64,000 bases of DNA from Lacrimispora xylanisolvens (GCF_002934545.1 NZ_PTJA01000004.1:434001-498000), one strand, 5' to 3'. Positions 1-9,207 are shown, numbered from the stretch's first letter. The notes: generated from the sequence alone by a model not told the origin. Numbers and translations: made by a program.

Positions 1-2293
1 GCCCATCCGTCAGCTTTTTCATTGCATCAGGCAAAAGGGCATAACCTTCTTTGTCTGCTGTATAGCTGACCAGCATATTGCCGGTTGTAAAAAGCTTTTT
101 CACCACAGATTGAAATCTGGCTATAAATGTTTTCTTATCAGCCGGATATTCTTTATCCAGCTTTTCCAAAAATTCATAATAACCGATTCCGCCGGTTATA
201 TCATTAAAGTAGGCTGCTGAGGAGAAATAGGATGTGGCCCTTGCCACTGCCGCAGAATGGCAGGCTCCTTCCAGTTTCATTCTCGCTCTGGATCTGGTTT
301 CGCTGATTACCTCTCCCACCCGCTTTTCATCATCTAAAAGAGAACGGGTCAGTATTTCATTTAAAATAGAAAATCCGAAATCAATTTTATCATAGAGTAC
401 TCTTGCACTTGCCATGAAATAGCCTTTAAACTGACCCCTGTTTTGTAAATCAGGGTAAGAGGTGACACTGAAGCTGACACCGCCGCTGTTTAAATGAATC
501 TCACTGGCTAAATCTCCGTAGGTGTAATTCTCAGTATTCACGTATCCAAGCAGGGATTTTAAGAATCCTACATAGGGTAAATCCTCCATCGGCAGAACCG
601 ATGTATCAAACAGCACTTTCAGGTAACCAATTCCGGAGCTGAACATATCATGATGAATCACCTTAACTCCATGGACATCCTTCTCTTCCCAGATAATCTC
701 CTCCGGTTCCCTGCCGATATCCTCTCTTGCCAGCATGGGGATCTTTTCCAGATCTTCCTGGGGAGACGGGTTTTCCTGATATTCCCTTAACGCTTTTGTC
801 TGAATGATTAACCGGTCAATCTCTTCTTCAGAAAGAGATGCCTTATACTTAGCAAGCTTTTCTGCTGTTTTTCTGTCTTCTTCCGCTGTTAAGTTCTTTT
901 TCGGGCTGACAGTTAATACGGCCTCAAAAGGATTATCTAACAGATACTCTCTGATCAGCTGTTCAAAATATCCGTCATCCACTACCTTCTTTAAATAATC
1001 AAAGGTGGCCTGATACTGTAAATGCATCATGGGATCGCCATCATAAAGCCAGCTGTCCATACACTGAAGTCCATACATCAGCCCTTTTGGTGCGGAACCG
1101 TAATCTGCTTCCCGATAACGGAATTCATAGTAATTCATACCTGCCTTTAAACTCTTTTTGTTAATGCCTTCATCTGCCAGCTTTCTCAAGGTTCCCTTGA
1201 CCACTGCAAGGAACTCTCCCAGCTGTTCTTTATTGGCATTCTTTGCAATCACAGTAAAATACGGCTGCAAAATTCCGCTGTCGTATCCACCAAGAATATC
1301 CTGGCCAATTCCTGCATCAATCAATGCCTGCTTTAAAGGAGCACCTGGCGCATCAAGAAGGGTATACTCAAGAATCTGGAATGCCACATACAGTTTGGGA
1401 TCTAAATCGGTACCCACTACGGTGTTAATGGAAAGATAGGTGGCATTTTCTTCTGATTCCCCTTCTGTTATGGAATAGTAAGTCTCTTCCTGTACCGGAT
1501 GTTCAAACGGTTTCTGTCTCTCAATTCTGGAATCAACCTCTGTCTGGTCATAATGGCTTAAATACTCACGGTCCAGCCATATAAGCTTTTCTTCCATATC
1601 CATATCGCCGTAAAGGTAAATATAACTGTTGGAGGGGTGATAATACTTTCTGTGGAAATTCAAGAATTCCTCGTATGTGAGATCCGGAATAAAAGATGGA
1701 TCTCCGCCGGATTCCTGACCATAGCAGTTATCCGGAAAAAGTACCTTTCTGGTAAAACGGTCCAGAACTTCTTCCGGAGAAGAAAAAGCACCTTTCATTT
1801 CATTGTAAACCACTCCGTTGTAGATTAAATCCGAGTCTTTCTCTTCCAGCTCATAATGCCAGCCTTCCTGCATGAAGATCTTCTCTTCTTTATAAATATT
1901 GGGATGAAGTACTGCATCCATATAGACATTCATCAGGTTATGAAAATCCTTTTCATTGCAGCTGGCAACCGGGTATACCGTTTTATCCGGATAAGTCATG
2001 GCATTTAAGAATGTATTAAGGGAACCTTTGACCAATTCCACAAAAGGGTCTTTTACAGGGAACTGATCAGAACCGCATAATACGCTGTGTTCCAGAATGT
2101 GTGCCACTCCGGTGCTGTCACCCGGAGGAGTCCTGAATCCTATGTTAAATACCTTATTATCATCGTCGCATGGTATAATGAAAATTCTGGCTCCGCTTTT
2201 CTTATGATGGAGTACGCATCCTGTTGCGTTTAACTCCGCAATTTCTTTTTCCTCCACAACCTCATAGGCTGCAAGTTTTTTTAATAGATTCAT
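1..2293 (-). CDS. Insulinase-family (M16C, PreP-like) metallopeptidase, C-terminus cut by window edge
   Basis: An open frame runs from an ATG at 2293 to the window edge without a stop (about 764 codons; the family is usually about 970 aa, so the C-terminal fifth is missing). The inverted zinc motif HxxEH appears as H65-I-L-E-H69, followed by LCGS as in M16C presequence-type peptidases. Such enzymes degrade unstructured peptides inside a two-half clamshell. No signal peptide is visible, so it is probably cytosolic. A GGAGGA ribosome site lies about 11 nt before the ATG. It lies downstream of the YdcF-like gene on the same strand with a 34-nt gap. The family call is secure; the substrate is unknown. 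Confidence 0.93.
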   Translation of the reverse strand, partial: MNLLKKLAAYEVVEEKEIAELNATGCVLHHKKSGARIFIIPCDDDNKVFNIGFRTPPGDSTGVAHILEHSVLCGSDQFPVKDPFVELVKGSLNTFLNAMTYPDKTVYPVASCNEKDFHNLMNVYMDAVLHPNIYKEEKIFMQEGWHYELEEKDSDLIYNGVVYNEMKGAFSSPEEVLDRFTRKVLFPDNCYGQESGGDPSFIPDLTYEEFLNFHRKYYHPSNSYIYLYGDMDMEEKLIWLDREYLSHYDQTEVDSRIERQKPFEHPVQEETYYSITEGESEENATYLSINTVVGTDLDPKLYVAFQILEYTLLDAPGAPLKQALIDAGIGQDILGGYDSGILQPYFTVIAKNANKEQLGEFLAVVKGTLRKLADEGINKKSLKAGMNYYEFRYREADYGSAPKGLMYGLQCMDSWLYDGDPMMHLQYQATFDYLKKVVDDGYFEQLIREYLLDNPFEAVLTVSPKKNLTAEEDRKTAEKLAKYKASLSEEEIDRLIIQTKALREYQENPSPQEDLEKIPMLAREDIGREPEEIIWEEKDVHGVKVIHHDMFSSGIGYLKVLFDTSVLPMEDLPYVGFLKSLLGYVNTENYTYGDLASEIHLNSGGVSFSVTSYPDLQNRGQFKGYFMASARVLYDKIDFGFSILNEILTRSLLDDEKRVGEVISETRSRARMKLEGACHSAAVARATSYFSSAAYFNDITGGIGYYEFLEKLDKEYPADKKTFIARFQSVVKKLFTTGNMLVSYTADKEGYALLPDAMKKLTDG

Positions 2294-2327
2294 ATATGAT
2301 TTCTTCCTCCTGCAAATACTGTATTAA

Positions 2328-3152
2328 TTACATATTGCCCACTAATTTGTCTTTTAATATAGCCGCGCATTCCCTGACGCAAAAATGTAGAAAAAGAACA
2401 GGATCGGATCCGCAGGATATTCCATAAATATCAGGAATGCCCCATTTTTTAGCAATTTGCTGAGCCCGGAATACGTGAAAATCACTGGTCAGCACTCCCA
2501 CTCGTATGGGTTTATCGGGAACCTCTTCAAATGCCCCCGGAACCACAATACCCGGGCTGTTTAACCGATTGGCCTTTTTCCTTGCCTGGTCCTCTTCAAT
2601 CGCAACACGGCTGTACGCAATATTCTCAACCGTGCTGAAAGAACAGGTTTCTAAAATAAGCTGTTCCTCTCTTACACCATTATAAATCAGATAATCTCTC
2701 ATGGCTTCTGCCTCGGCAACCGGCTCATCTTCTCCCTGTGCACCGGATAAAACAAGAATTGTGCCTGGGTTCTTATCCACATATTCCACCGCCTTGTCCA
2801 GGCGTTTTTTTAAGGATTTTGTAATTCCTGTCTCCTTTACTTTCGCCCCCAGAACGATCACATAGTCCAGATTTGAGGTGTCACGGACAGCCACACCTGT
2901 AAATACCAGAATCTCAACCACAGCAAACACTAAAATACCGGTGCAGCACATGGTGGCAGCTGAAACCGGAACCCACAAAGGCACCTTATCCTTATGCTTT
3001 ATATAGGTTTCCCATCCTCCTGCCAATAACATGCATATGGCGGCAAAAAACAGCCAGATCAGGGAAAATGATGTGGTTATACCGGAATAAACCACAATCA
3101 CAATATAATAAATGACACATATAACAGCTATCAGCCACAAAATCCATATCAT
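2328..3152 (-). CDS. YdcF/SanA/ElyC-like DUF218 membrane protein
   Basis: The protein has 274 aa. The first ~90 residues form three hydrophobic segments (about 2-20, 29-46 and 62-85), followed by a soluble DUF218 domain that opens with YVIVLGAKV. This is the layout of the YdcF/ElyC family, members of which affect envelope integrity and polyisoprenoid-linked peptidoglycan intermediates in E. coli; the biochemical activity is not established. The acidic/Gly-rich LVLSGAQGEDEP stretch is the usual conserved loop. It lies directly upstream of the M16 peptidase and may share its transcript. The family call rests on motif pattern; function is left open. Confidence 0.85.
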   Translation of the reverse strand: MIWILWLIAVICVIYYIVIVVYSGITTSFSLIWLFFAAICMLLAGGWETYIKHKDKVPLWVPVSAATMCCTGILVFAVVEILVFTGVAVRDTSNLDYVIVLGAKVKETGITKSLKKRLDKAVEYVDKNPGTILVLSGAQGEDEPVAEAEAMRDYLIYNGVREEQLILETCSFSTVENIAYSRVAIEEDQARKKANRLNSPGIVVPGAFEEVPDKPIRVGVLTSDFHVFRAQQIAKKWGIPDIYGISCGSDPVLFLHFCVRECAAILKDKLVGNM

Positions 3153-3322
3153 ACGTAAGCCTCCGCTCTGCCAGCTTCTAATTTATTTAAACTGATTTAG
3201 ACATTCTATAGCATACCACAATATGGCAGTTTCTACAACAACCACCCGGATTTGCAAGAAAAGAAAAACACCATCCGGCAGTTTCCTGCCATGCCGGACA
3301 GTGCTTAAAATCTGATTTTATT

Positions 3323-4552
3323 TTATTCCATTTCACTTCTGCGAAGAATATCGTATGGTTCCAGCTGTTCATCCAGTTCCACAAAAAGGATCTGTCTTGA
3401 ATGAGGTGCACTTTCCTGCGCTTCCCCGTCTTCATTCCAGATACCTTTCACCGTTACTTCCAGGTTTCTTCCATCAGGCTTCATGACCTCAATGGTCTCT
3501 CCCACAGTAAATTTATTCTTCTGCTCGATTCTCGCAAACCCTCTTTCATCAACCGCTTCAACCGTTCCTAAATAGGTGTAGTTTTTCACATAGGTGTTGT
3601 TGTCATAAATCTGAGTGGTTTCATCAGGCTTGCCGAAATAAAAACCGGTTGTAAACTCTCTGTAGGTGCATTTTCCGATTTCGGAACGGTACCAGTCCAT
3701 ATTAGCTTTATAAAGTTCAGGATCTTTGTTGAAATCATCAATGGCTTTCCGGTAGGTTCTTGCCACCGTTGCCACATAAAGAGCCGTTTTCATACGTCCT
3801 TCAATCTTAAAGCTGTCAATTCCCGCATCCATCATCTCCGGAATATACTCAATCATGCATAAATCCTTGGAATTAAAGATATAAGTCCCACGTTCATTTT
3901 CATAAACCGGCATATATTCGCCCGGGCGCTTTTCTTCCACAAGGGAATATTTCCACCTGCAGGGATGGGTGCAGGCTCCCTGGTTTGCATCTCTTCCGGT
4001 CATATAGTTGCTCAGCAGACAACGGCCGGAATAGGACATGCACATGGCTCCGTGTATAAAGCTTTCAATCTCTAAGTCTTCCGGAATTTTTCCCCGGATT
4101 TCTTTAATCTCTGCAAGGGACAGTTCTCTGGCTGATACCACACGTTTCGCCCCCAGCTGATGCCAGAACAGATAAGTACCGTAATTTGTATTATTGGCCT
4201 GGGTGCTGATGTGAAGCTCCATATCCGGAATCACCCGTTTTGCAATGGCAAATACACCCGGATCGGAAATAATCACCGCATCTGGTTTAATTTCTTTTAA
4301 TTCGTTAAAATATTCCTCTACTCCGGAAAGATCATCGTTGTGAGCCAGAATATTGGCTGTAATATAAACTTTTACCCCATGTTTGTGGGCAAATGCAATT
4401 CCTTCCCGGATATCATCATTTGTGAAGTTTTTTGCCTTGGCACGCAGTCCAAAGGCTTCTCCTCCGATATAAACAGCATCTGCACCGTAAATGACTGCGG
4501 TTTTTAACACTTCCAGGCTGCCTGCCGGAATCAAAAGTTCGGTCTTTCTCAT
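3323..4552 (-). CDS. Peptidase U32 family protein, probable tRNA U34 hydroxylation factor (TrhP-type)
   Basis: The protein has 409 aa. Near residue 170 it carries the U32 signature ESFIHGAMCMSYSGRC, followed by NQGACTHPCRWKY, giving the conserved cysteines of the family. The N-terminal part (LLIPAGSLEVLKTAVIYGADAVYIG) matches the start of the barrel. U32 proteins were first called peptidases; in B. subtilis YrrN/YrrO and E. coli YegQ they are needed for prephenate-dependent 5-hydroxylation of tRNA uridine 34. The gene overlaps the preceding methyltransferase by 4 nt, copying yrrM-yrrN order, which supports the tRNA role by context. Only one U32 gene is visible here, whereas Bacillus has two. 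Confidence 0.9.
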   Translation of the reverse strand: MRKTELLIPAGSLEVLKTAVIYGADAVYIGGEAFGLRAKAKNFTNDDIREGIAFAHKHGVKVYITANILAHNDDLSGVEEYFNELKEIKPDAVIISDPGVFAIAKRVIPDMELHISTQANNTNYGTYLFWHQLGAKRVVSARELSLAEIKEIRGKIPEDLEIESFIHGAMCMSYSGRCLLSNYMTGRDANQGACTHPCRWKYSLVEEKRPGEYMPVYENERGTYIFNSKDLCMIEYIPEMMDAGIDSFKIEGRMKTALYVATVARTYRKAIDDFNKDPELYKANMDWYRSEIGKCTYREFTTGFYFGKPDETTQIYDNNTYVKNYTYLGTVEAVDERGFARIEQKNKFTVGETIEVMKPDGRNLEVTVKGIWNEDGEAQESAPHSRQILFVELDEQLEPYDILRRSEME

Positions 4553-5214
4553 GAAACTCCTCTCTCGTACTTCTCTTTTAAAATGCTGACGGTAATTCCG
4601 TCTCCAATTGGAACCACCGATGTAATAAGCTGGTCACAATGCTTTAATTCAAACAGATAGTCCCGCATCCGGGTATGAATGGTCCGGTTGCGCCGCTCTA
4701 CTGCATAGCGGGATTCTATAATATCCCCATCCTGGAGAACATTGTCAGAAATCAGCATTCCGCCTGGCCTTAAAAGCTCAAGAATTCTGGGAAGCCAGAC
4801 TAAATACTGGCCCTTGGCGGCATCTAAAAAGACAAGGTCAAAGGGGCCGTTAAGCCCCTCTAATACCTCCTCGGCATCCCCTTCATACAGGGTAATCCGA
4901 TCCGTTTCTCCGGCTTTTTCAAAGTTAGACTTCGCCTGGGGAATTCTTTTCTCGTATTTTTCTATAGTTGTGATATGGCAATCACGGGGCATAACCTCTG
5001 CCATCAGAAGGGCAGAGTATCCGACCGCTGTTCCCACCTCCAATATGGCCTGTGGCTGTATGGCGGCAGTCATTGTCTGTAAAAAAGCAGCGGTTTCTTC
5101 CCGGATCACCGGGACCCCTTCCATTCTTGCCTTTTCTCCAATCTCTGTTAGAAGACCGTTACGGTCTGTCTCCAGAGATTTAATATATTCTGTTATCCTG
5201 TCGTTAACAATCAT
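4549..5214 (-). CDS. trmR: SAM-dependent O-methyltransferase, TrmR-like (tRNA 5-hydroxyuridine)
   Basis: The protein has 221 aa with a class I methyltransferase fold of the catechol-O-methyltransferase-like group: motif I ILEVGTAVGYSALLMAE near residue 57, the DGDAEEVL/DLVFLDAAKGQY segment near residue 125, and LLRPGGMLISDNVL. The B. subtilis homologue YrrM (TrmR) methylates 5-hydroxyuridine 34 of tRNA to 5-methoxyuridine. The start overlaps the end of the MltG-like gene and the stop overlaps the U32 gene, so translation is probably coupled. The specific tRNA role is inferred from synteny; family membership is clear. Confidence 0.85.
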   Translation of the reverse strand: MIVNDRITEYIKSLETDRNGLLTEIGEKARMEGVPVIREETAAFLQTMTAAIQPQAILEVGTAVGYSALLMAEVMPRDCHITTIEKYEKRIPQAKSNFEKAGETDRITLYEGDAEEVLEGLNGPFDLVFLDAAKGQYLVWLPRILELLRPGGMLISDNVLQDGDIIESRYAVERRNRTIHTRMRDYLFELKHCDQLITSVVPIGDGITVSILKEKYERGVS

Positions 5215-5606
5215 TGTTTGTCTTTCTTTTCCTCCGTATTATCATTCATCATCTGAAGGATTTCCTTGGAGGTCATGGAAGTATTAAAGGTATAGATACC
5301 CGGATTCACCTTATAATCAAAGAACTCTGCCTGTATGATAAAGGAATATTCATTGGCAATTAAGCCGCTTCCCTTTAAAAGTCTGGCTACCCGCGCAGCT
5401 GATGCACCCTTTTCCACGGTAATATTCTTATCCTGGCCGGGCTTTTGTTCCACTGCGGAGGCATAGAATATCTCATGACCAAAATCATAGCCTCTGGTCA
5501 CGCCCTCATACAGCAGCATTACGACCAGTGCAAAAATGATAAGTCTGGAGGATATGGCTATGATCGCTCCTGTTATTTTATTTATCTCATTCGTTGTCCG
5601 GCTCAT
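5211..5606 (-). CDS. Short MltG/YceG-like membrane protein lacking the catalytic domain
   Basis: The protein has 131 aa: a short cytoplasmic N-terminus, one membrane segment at about 14-32, then an extracellular LysM-like YceG domain (ITVEKGASAARVARLL ... YKVNPGIYTFNTSMTSKEIL). Full MltG endolytic transglycosylases are about 340-370 aa and continue into a domain with a catalytic glutamate. Here the protein stops where that domain would begin. It occupies the position of yrrL (mltG) just before the TrmR-like gene. It may bind glycan or partner a divisome complex rather than cut peptidoglycan; that is inference. Confidence 0.8.
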   Translation of the reverse strand: MSRTTNEINKITGAIIAISSRLIIFALVVMLLYEGVTRGYDFGHEIFYASAVEQKPGQDKNITVEKGASAARVARLLKGSGLIANEYSFIIQAEFFDYKVNPGIYTFNTSMTSKEILQMMNDNTEEKKDKQ

Positions 5607-5652
5607 AACGATCCATTCCTTTCGCCTTAAAGGCAGGAGTTTATTAAAACTC

Positions 5653-7320
5653 CTAAACCTCCATAATGATCGGCAGAATCATGGGATTACGCTTCATGCG
5701 CTTCCAAAGGAAATCGCTTAAGCTGTCCCGGATAATATTCTTGATTTTACCCCAGTCGTTGATTTTGCGTTCCAGGCAGTCCTGAACTGCATCATTTACA
5801 ATGGCTCTTGCCTCTTCCATCAGATCCTCAGATTCTCTTACATATACAAATCCTCTGGACACGATGTCCGGTCCTGCAAGAAGCTGATTGGAATATTTCT
5901 CCAGAGTCAGCACCACCACAATAATTCCGTTCTGTGCCAGATTCTGTCTGTCTCTTAAAACGATATTTCCTACATCACCAACTCCAAGTCCGTCTACCAG
6001 GATCCCTCCGGACTGAACGTGATCTACAACTTTCCAGGATTCCGATCCCAGCTCCACTACGTCACCGGAGGACATGATAATTACATTCTCTTTAGGAATA
6101 CCCATGGACTGAACCACACTCTTTTGTGCAATTAAGTGGCGGTATTCTCCATGTACCGGAATGGCGTACTGTGGACGAACCAGGGCATACATAAGCTTAA
6201 TCTCTTCCTGACATGCGTGTCCGGATACATGGGTATCTTCGCAGATTACCTCAGCACCCTTCATGGAAAGCTCGTTTACTACCTTGGAAACTGCTTTTTC
6301 ATTGCCAGGAATCGGGTTGGAGCTTAATATAATTACATCATTTGGCTTAATGGAAACCTTCTTATGAGTACTTCCTGCCATACGGGAAAGAGCTGCCATG
6401 GATTCTCCCTGACTTCCCGTAGTGATTAAAACGGTCTGCTCATCGGGATAATTCTTCAGCTGATCAATGTCTATTAATGTGCCTTCCGGGATATCAATGT
6501 AACCCAGTTCACTGGCCGTACCAATTACATTAACCATACTTCTTCCTTCAACTACAACCTTACGCCCGTTCTTTGCAGCGGAATTGATTACCTGCTGCAC
6601 ACGGTCCACGTTGGATGCAAAAGTTGCCACTATAATACGGTTATTCTTATGGTCTGCAAATATATTATCAAAGGTCTTTCCAACCGTCTTTTCCGACTGG
6701 GTAAAGCCTGGTCTCATGGCGTTGGTACTGTCACACATGAGGGCAAGCACACCTTTTTTTCCAAGTTCTGCAAAACGCTCCAAATCTGCCGGTTCTCCAA
6801 AAACGGGTGTATAGTCAATCTTAAAGTCTCCTGTATGAAGAATTACACCTGCCGGTGAGAAAATAGCAAGGGCAGATGCATCGGCGATGCTGTGGTTTGT
6901 TTTGATGAATTCAATACGGAAGCAGCCTAAATTAATGGACTGTCCATGTTTAATCACCTTTCTCTTGGTGTTTTTCAAAAGATTATGTTCTTTTAATTTG
7001 TTCTCGATTAATGCGATGGTCAGTTTGGTACCATAAACCGGCACATTGATCTCTTTTAAAATATAAGGGAGCGCACCAATATGATCCTCGTGACCATGGG
7101 TGATAACAAATCCCTTTACTTTATTAATATTTTGTTTCAAATAGGAAACATCCGGGATTACCAGGTCAATTCCAAGCATATCATCTGTGGGAAATGCCAG
7201 TCCGCAGTCCACAACTATGATGCTGTCCTCGTATTCAAAAGCAGTGATATTCATACCAATCTGCTCCATTCCTCCTAAGGGAATGATTTTTACTTTCGCG
7301 TTGCTGTCTTGTTTCTTCAA
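5653..7320 (-). CDS. rnj: Ribonuclease J
   Basis: The protein has 555 aa, the normal length for RNase J1/J2. The beta-lactamase/beta-CASP metal motif HGHEDHIG lies near residue 75, HTGDFKID near 162, and the beta-CASP core (LMCDSTNAMRPGFTQSE, TTGSQGESMAAL, PVHGEYRH) follows in order. RNase J is a 5'-to-3' exonuclease and endonuclease central to mRNA decay and rRNA maturation in Firmicutes. It follows the Fur-family gene by 18 nt and is probably co-transcribed. Only one RNase J copy is in this window, so J1 versus J2 is not assigned. Confidence 0.97.
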   Translation of the reverse strand: MKKQDSNAKVKIIPLGGMEQIGMNITAFEYEDSIIVVDCGLAFPTDDMLGIDLVIPDVSYLKQNINKVKGFVITHGHEDHIGALPYILKEINVPVYGTKLTIALIENKLKEHNLLKNTKRKVIKHGQSINLGCFRIEFIKTNHSIADASALAIFSPAGVILHTGDFKIDYTPVFGEPADLERFAELGKKGVLALMCDSTNAMRPGFTQSEKTVGKTFDNIFADHKNNRIIVATFASNVDRVQQVINSAAKNGRKVVVEGRSMVNVIGTASELGYIDIPEGTLIDIDQLKNYPDEQTVLITTGSQGESMAALSRMAGSTHKKVSIKPNDVIILSSNPIPGNEKAVSKVVNELSMKGAEVICEDTHVSGHACQEEIKLMYALVRPQYAIPVHGEYRHLIAQKSVVQSMGIPKENVIIMSSGDVVELGSESWKVVDHVQSGGILVDGLGVGDVGNIVLRDRQNLAQNGIIVVVLTLEKYSNQLLAGPDIVSRGFVYVRESEDLMEEARAIVNDAVQDCLERKINDWGKIKNIIRDSLSDFLWKRMKRNPMILPIIMEV

Positions 7321-7338
7321 TCTTTTACCTCCGTTTTA

Positions 7339-7803
7339 TTATTTCCCGTCCTGATCTTCTTCCATTTTCTCCCGGCATTCCCTGCAGTACCCGTGAAGTT
7401 TCACTTCATGATCTGTTACCATAAACCCCTCTGTATCAAGAAGTGCCTGTTCCAGAGTATCTAAAAGGTCGCCCTTAAAGGAAAATACTTTTTGGCATCG
7501 GCTGCAAATGGCATGGTGGTGGTGATGTCCGGACTCACGATTAAAGCCCCCCAGTTCGTAGCGGGCAAATCCATCATCAAAGCTGACCTTATCAATCACT
7601 GACAAATCCACCAGCACCTGTACAGTCCTGTAAATCGTGGCAAGTCCGATCTCCGGGCAGCTCTGTCTGGCCAGATCATAAATCTCCTCTGCAGTCAGAT
7701 GTTCTCCCGGACGCTCAGCCATGAGTTCCAGCACCAGCATACGCTGATTGGTCACCTTGAGTCCTTTTTTTCGAAGCATATCTTTAAAAACTTCCTGTTC
7801 CAT
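7339..7803 (-). CDS. Fur-family transcriptional repressor
   Basis: I start it at the ATG at 7803 (154 aa); an upstream TTG at 7818 is possible, but the GAGGGA ribosome site fits the ATG at about 7 nt. Domains: N-terminal winged helix (LKVTNQRMLVLELM ... LATIYRTVQVL) and a C-terminal dimerisation domain with a histidine run GHHHHHAIC, CSRCQ and CRECR, giving the two CxxC structural zinc sites. The residues seen fit Fur, PerR or Zur; sequence alone does not decide whether it senses iron, peroxide or zinc. It lies between the DUF1292 gene and rnj, an unusual place relative to Bacillus. Confidence 0.93.
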   Translation of the reverse strand: MEQEVFKDMLRKKGLKVTNQRMLVLELMAERPGEHLTAEEIYDLARQSCPEIGLATIYRTVQVLVDLSVIDKVSFDDGFARYELGGFNRESGHHHHHAICSRCQKVFSFKGDLLDTLEQALLDTEGFMVTDHEVKLHGYCRECREKMEEDQDGK

Positions 7804-7828
7804 ACAACAGTCCCTCAATCACTTACCA

Positions 7829-8110
7829 TCATTTTTCAATATCCACATCCGCTCCGTCAAGCAGTTCGGAAAATATTTTAAATAAATAATCTATCTCGTT
7901 ATCATCCTCAACAAACTCATACAAAGCTTCTTCTTCATTCTGCTTTGACATGTCTTTTAAGATGTAACATTCTCCATCTTCGTCCTCATCTGTGGAATCA
8001 GTTACCAACAGATAATTCATACCATTAATTCTGGTTTCTTCTAACACATAAAAACCAATTTCTTCCCCTTCGTCATTGGTCAGGGTAATTTTTCTCTCTT
8101 CACTGTTCAT
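7829..8110 (-). CDS. DUF1292 domain-containing protein (YrzB-like)
   Basis: A 93-aa very acidic protein: [32 protein letters not shown] followed by [36 protein letters not shown]. This is the DUF1292 pattern of B. subtilis YrzB, always found beside ruvX and ireB but of unknown function. It overlaps the 3' end of ruvX by 11 nt, so translation is probably coupled. Confidence 0.9.
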   Translation of the reverse strand: MNSEERKITLTNDEGEEIGFYVLEETRINGMNYLLVTDSTDEDEDGECYILKDMSKQNEEEALYEFVEDDNEIDYLFKIFSELLDGADVDIEK

Positions 8111-8540
8111 TGCCTGTCTCCCGTTTTAAACTGTCTAAATATCCCTGCAGAATCAATCCTGCTGCCACCTTGTCAATGACTGCTTTCCGGTTTTCCCGTC
8201 TCACACCGCTCTCCATTAAAATTCTCTCAGAAGCGGCCGTAGTCAGTCTCTCATCCCATAAAACCACAGGAAGTCCTGTCCGGCGTTCCAGCATATCTTT
8301 AAATTCCTCAGTCTTCTTAGCTCTGTCTCCAGCCGTGTTATTCATATTCTTAGGATAACCCAAAACAATGGTTTCAATCTCATAATCCTGAATCAGTTCC
8401 TCAATCCGGGCACAGGTTCTTCTCAGTTTATTTTCTTCTTCTCTCGTAATTGTCTCCACACCCTGGGCAGTTATACCCAGTAAGTCGGAAACTGCAACTC
8501 CCACAGTCTTAGAACCGTAATCAAGTCCCATGATCCTCAT
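8100..8540 (-). CDS. ruvX: Holliday junction resolvase-like RuvX (YqgF)
   Basis: I place the start at the ATG at 8540 (146 aa) because [19 protein letters not shown] is the universal YqgF N-terminus and GAGGAAAT precedes it. The frame stays open 65 codons further upstream, but that part encodes the 51-bp tandem repeat. Conserved parts: catalytic Asp in GLDYG, the [10 protein letters not shown] loop, and [19 protein letters not shown] with the second acidic cluster near residue 100. The family is implicated in pre-16S rRNA 5' processing (E. coli YqgF) as well as branched DNA cleavage. Confidence 0.93.
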   Translation of the reverse strand: MRIMGLDYGSKTVGVAVSDLLGITAQGVETITREEENKLRRTCARIEELIQDYEIETIVLGYPKNMNNTAGDRAKKTEEFKDMLERRTGLPVVLWDERLTTAASERILMESGVRRENRKAVIDKVAAGLILQGYLDSLKRETGNEQ

Positions 8541-8544
8541 ATTT

Positions 8545-8726
8545 CCTCTTTCCTGTCCATGCTTTTTGGACATAAAGGTATGTTCGTAGAACGCTCCTCT
8601 TTCCTGTCCATGCTTTTTGGACATAAAGGTATGTTCGTAGAACGCTCCTCTTTCCTGTCCATGTTCTCTGGACATAAAGGTATGTTCGTTAGAACGCTCC
8701 TCTTTCCTGTCCATGCTTTTTGGACA
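8545..8726 (-). repeat. Four-copy 51/52-bp tandem repeat with internal hairpin, 5' of ruvX
   Basis: Copies begin at 8545, 8596, 8647 and 8699 (spacings 51, 51, 52). Each contains an inverted repeat TGTCCA-N7-TGGACA; in the third copy the loop differs (TGTTCTC) but both arms are kept. Read on the minus strand, each copy carries an AGGAAAGAGGA purine run like a ribosome site and stays open in the ruvX frame, encoding [17 protein letters not shown] units. The last copy diverges after the hairpin. The 52-bp step breaks the frame between the last two units, which argues against selection as protein. Confidence 0.85.
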
Positions 8727-8866
8727 ACAAAACAAAGCTGGTTCGCAGCCAACTAGATAAAAACAAACTGCCAGACTCCGCCTCTTACCACTTCATCTGA
8801 CAGCTGTAACGCATTGCAAAGGTCTTATAGAGTTGAAACCTACCCGACAGACACCCATTGGCGTCA

Positions 8867-9127
8867 TTACTTTAACTTCGTATCAATATATACCCGCATC
8901 AGTTCTTCCAGAATCTCGTCCCGTTCCACTTTCATGATCAGACTTCTGGCATTCTTATGGCTGGTGATATAGGTAGGGTCACCTGACATAATATACCCCA
9001 CAATCTGGTTAACCGGATTATAGCCTTTTTCTGTGAGGGCAATATAAACCTGTTCCAGTACCTGACTTACGTCCAGCTTATTTTCCTGGACTGCTTTAAA
9101 AAATTGTGTATTATGAATATCGCCCAT
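8867..9127 (-). CDS. ireB: IreB family regulatory phosphoprotein (YrzL/UPF0297)
   Basis: An 86-aa protein from the ATG at 9127 (AAAGGA about 10 nt upstream; a GTG at 9136 is less likely). The sequence MGDIHNTQFF ... VYIALTEKGYNPVNQIVGYIMSGDPTYITSHKNAR is the diagnostic IreB/UPF0297 core. In Enterococcus, IreB is a substrate of the PASTA kinase IreK and influences cephalosporin resistance. It heads the conserved ireB-ruvX-DUF1292 series, separated from ruvX here by the tandem repeat and about 140 nt of spacer. Confidence 0.93.
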   Translation of the reverse strand: MGDIHNTQFFKAVQENKLDVSQVLEQVYIALTEKGYNPVNQIVGYIMSGDPTYITSHKNARSLIMKVERDEILEELMRVYIDTKLK

Positions 9128-9207
9128 GTTTCTCACGTCCTTTAACTGTTCTCCTATATTTTAAACCATAATCATGGATTCGGCAAGACAAAAATAATTT
9201 TTGTCTC

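Noticed and set aside
8545-8726. CRISPR-like array
   Set aside because: Units are contiguous without unique spacers, and no cas genes are near.
8541-8735. N-terminal extension of RuvX encoded by the repeats
   Set aside because: The 52-bp step breaks the frame between units, and RuvX homologues begin at MRIMGLDYG with a ribosome site just before it.
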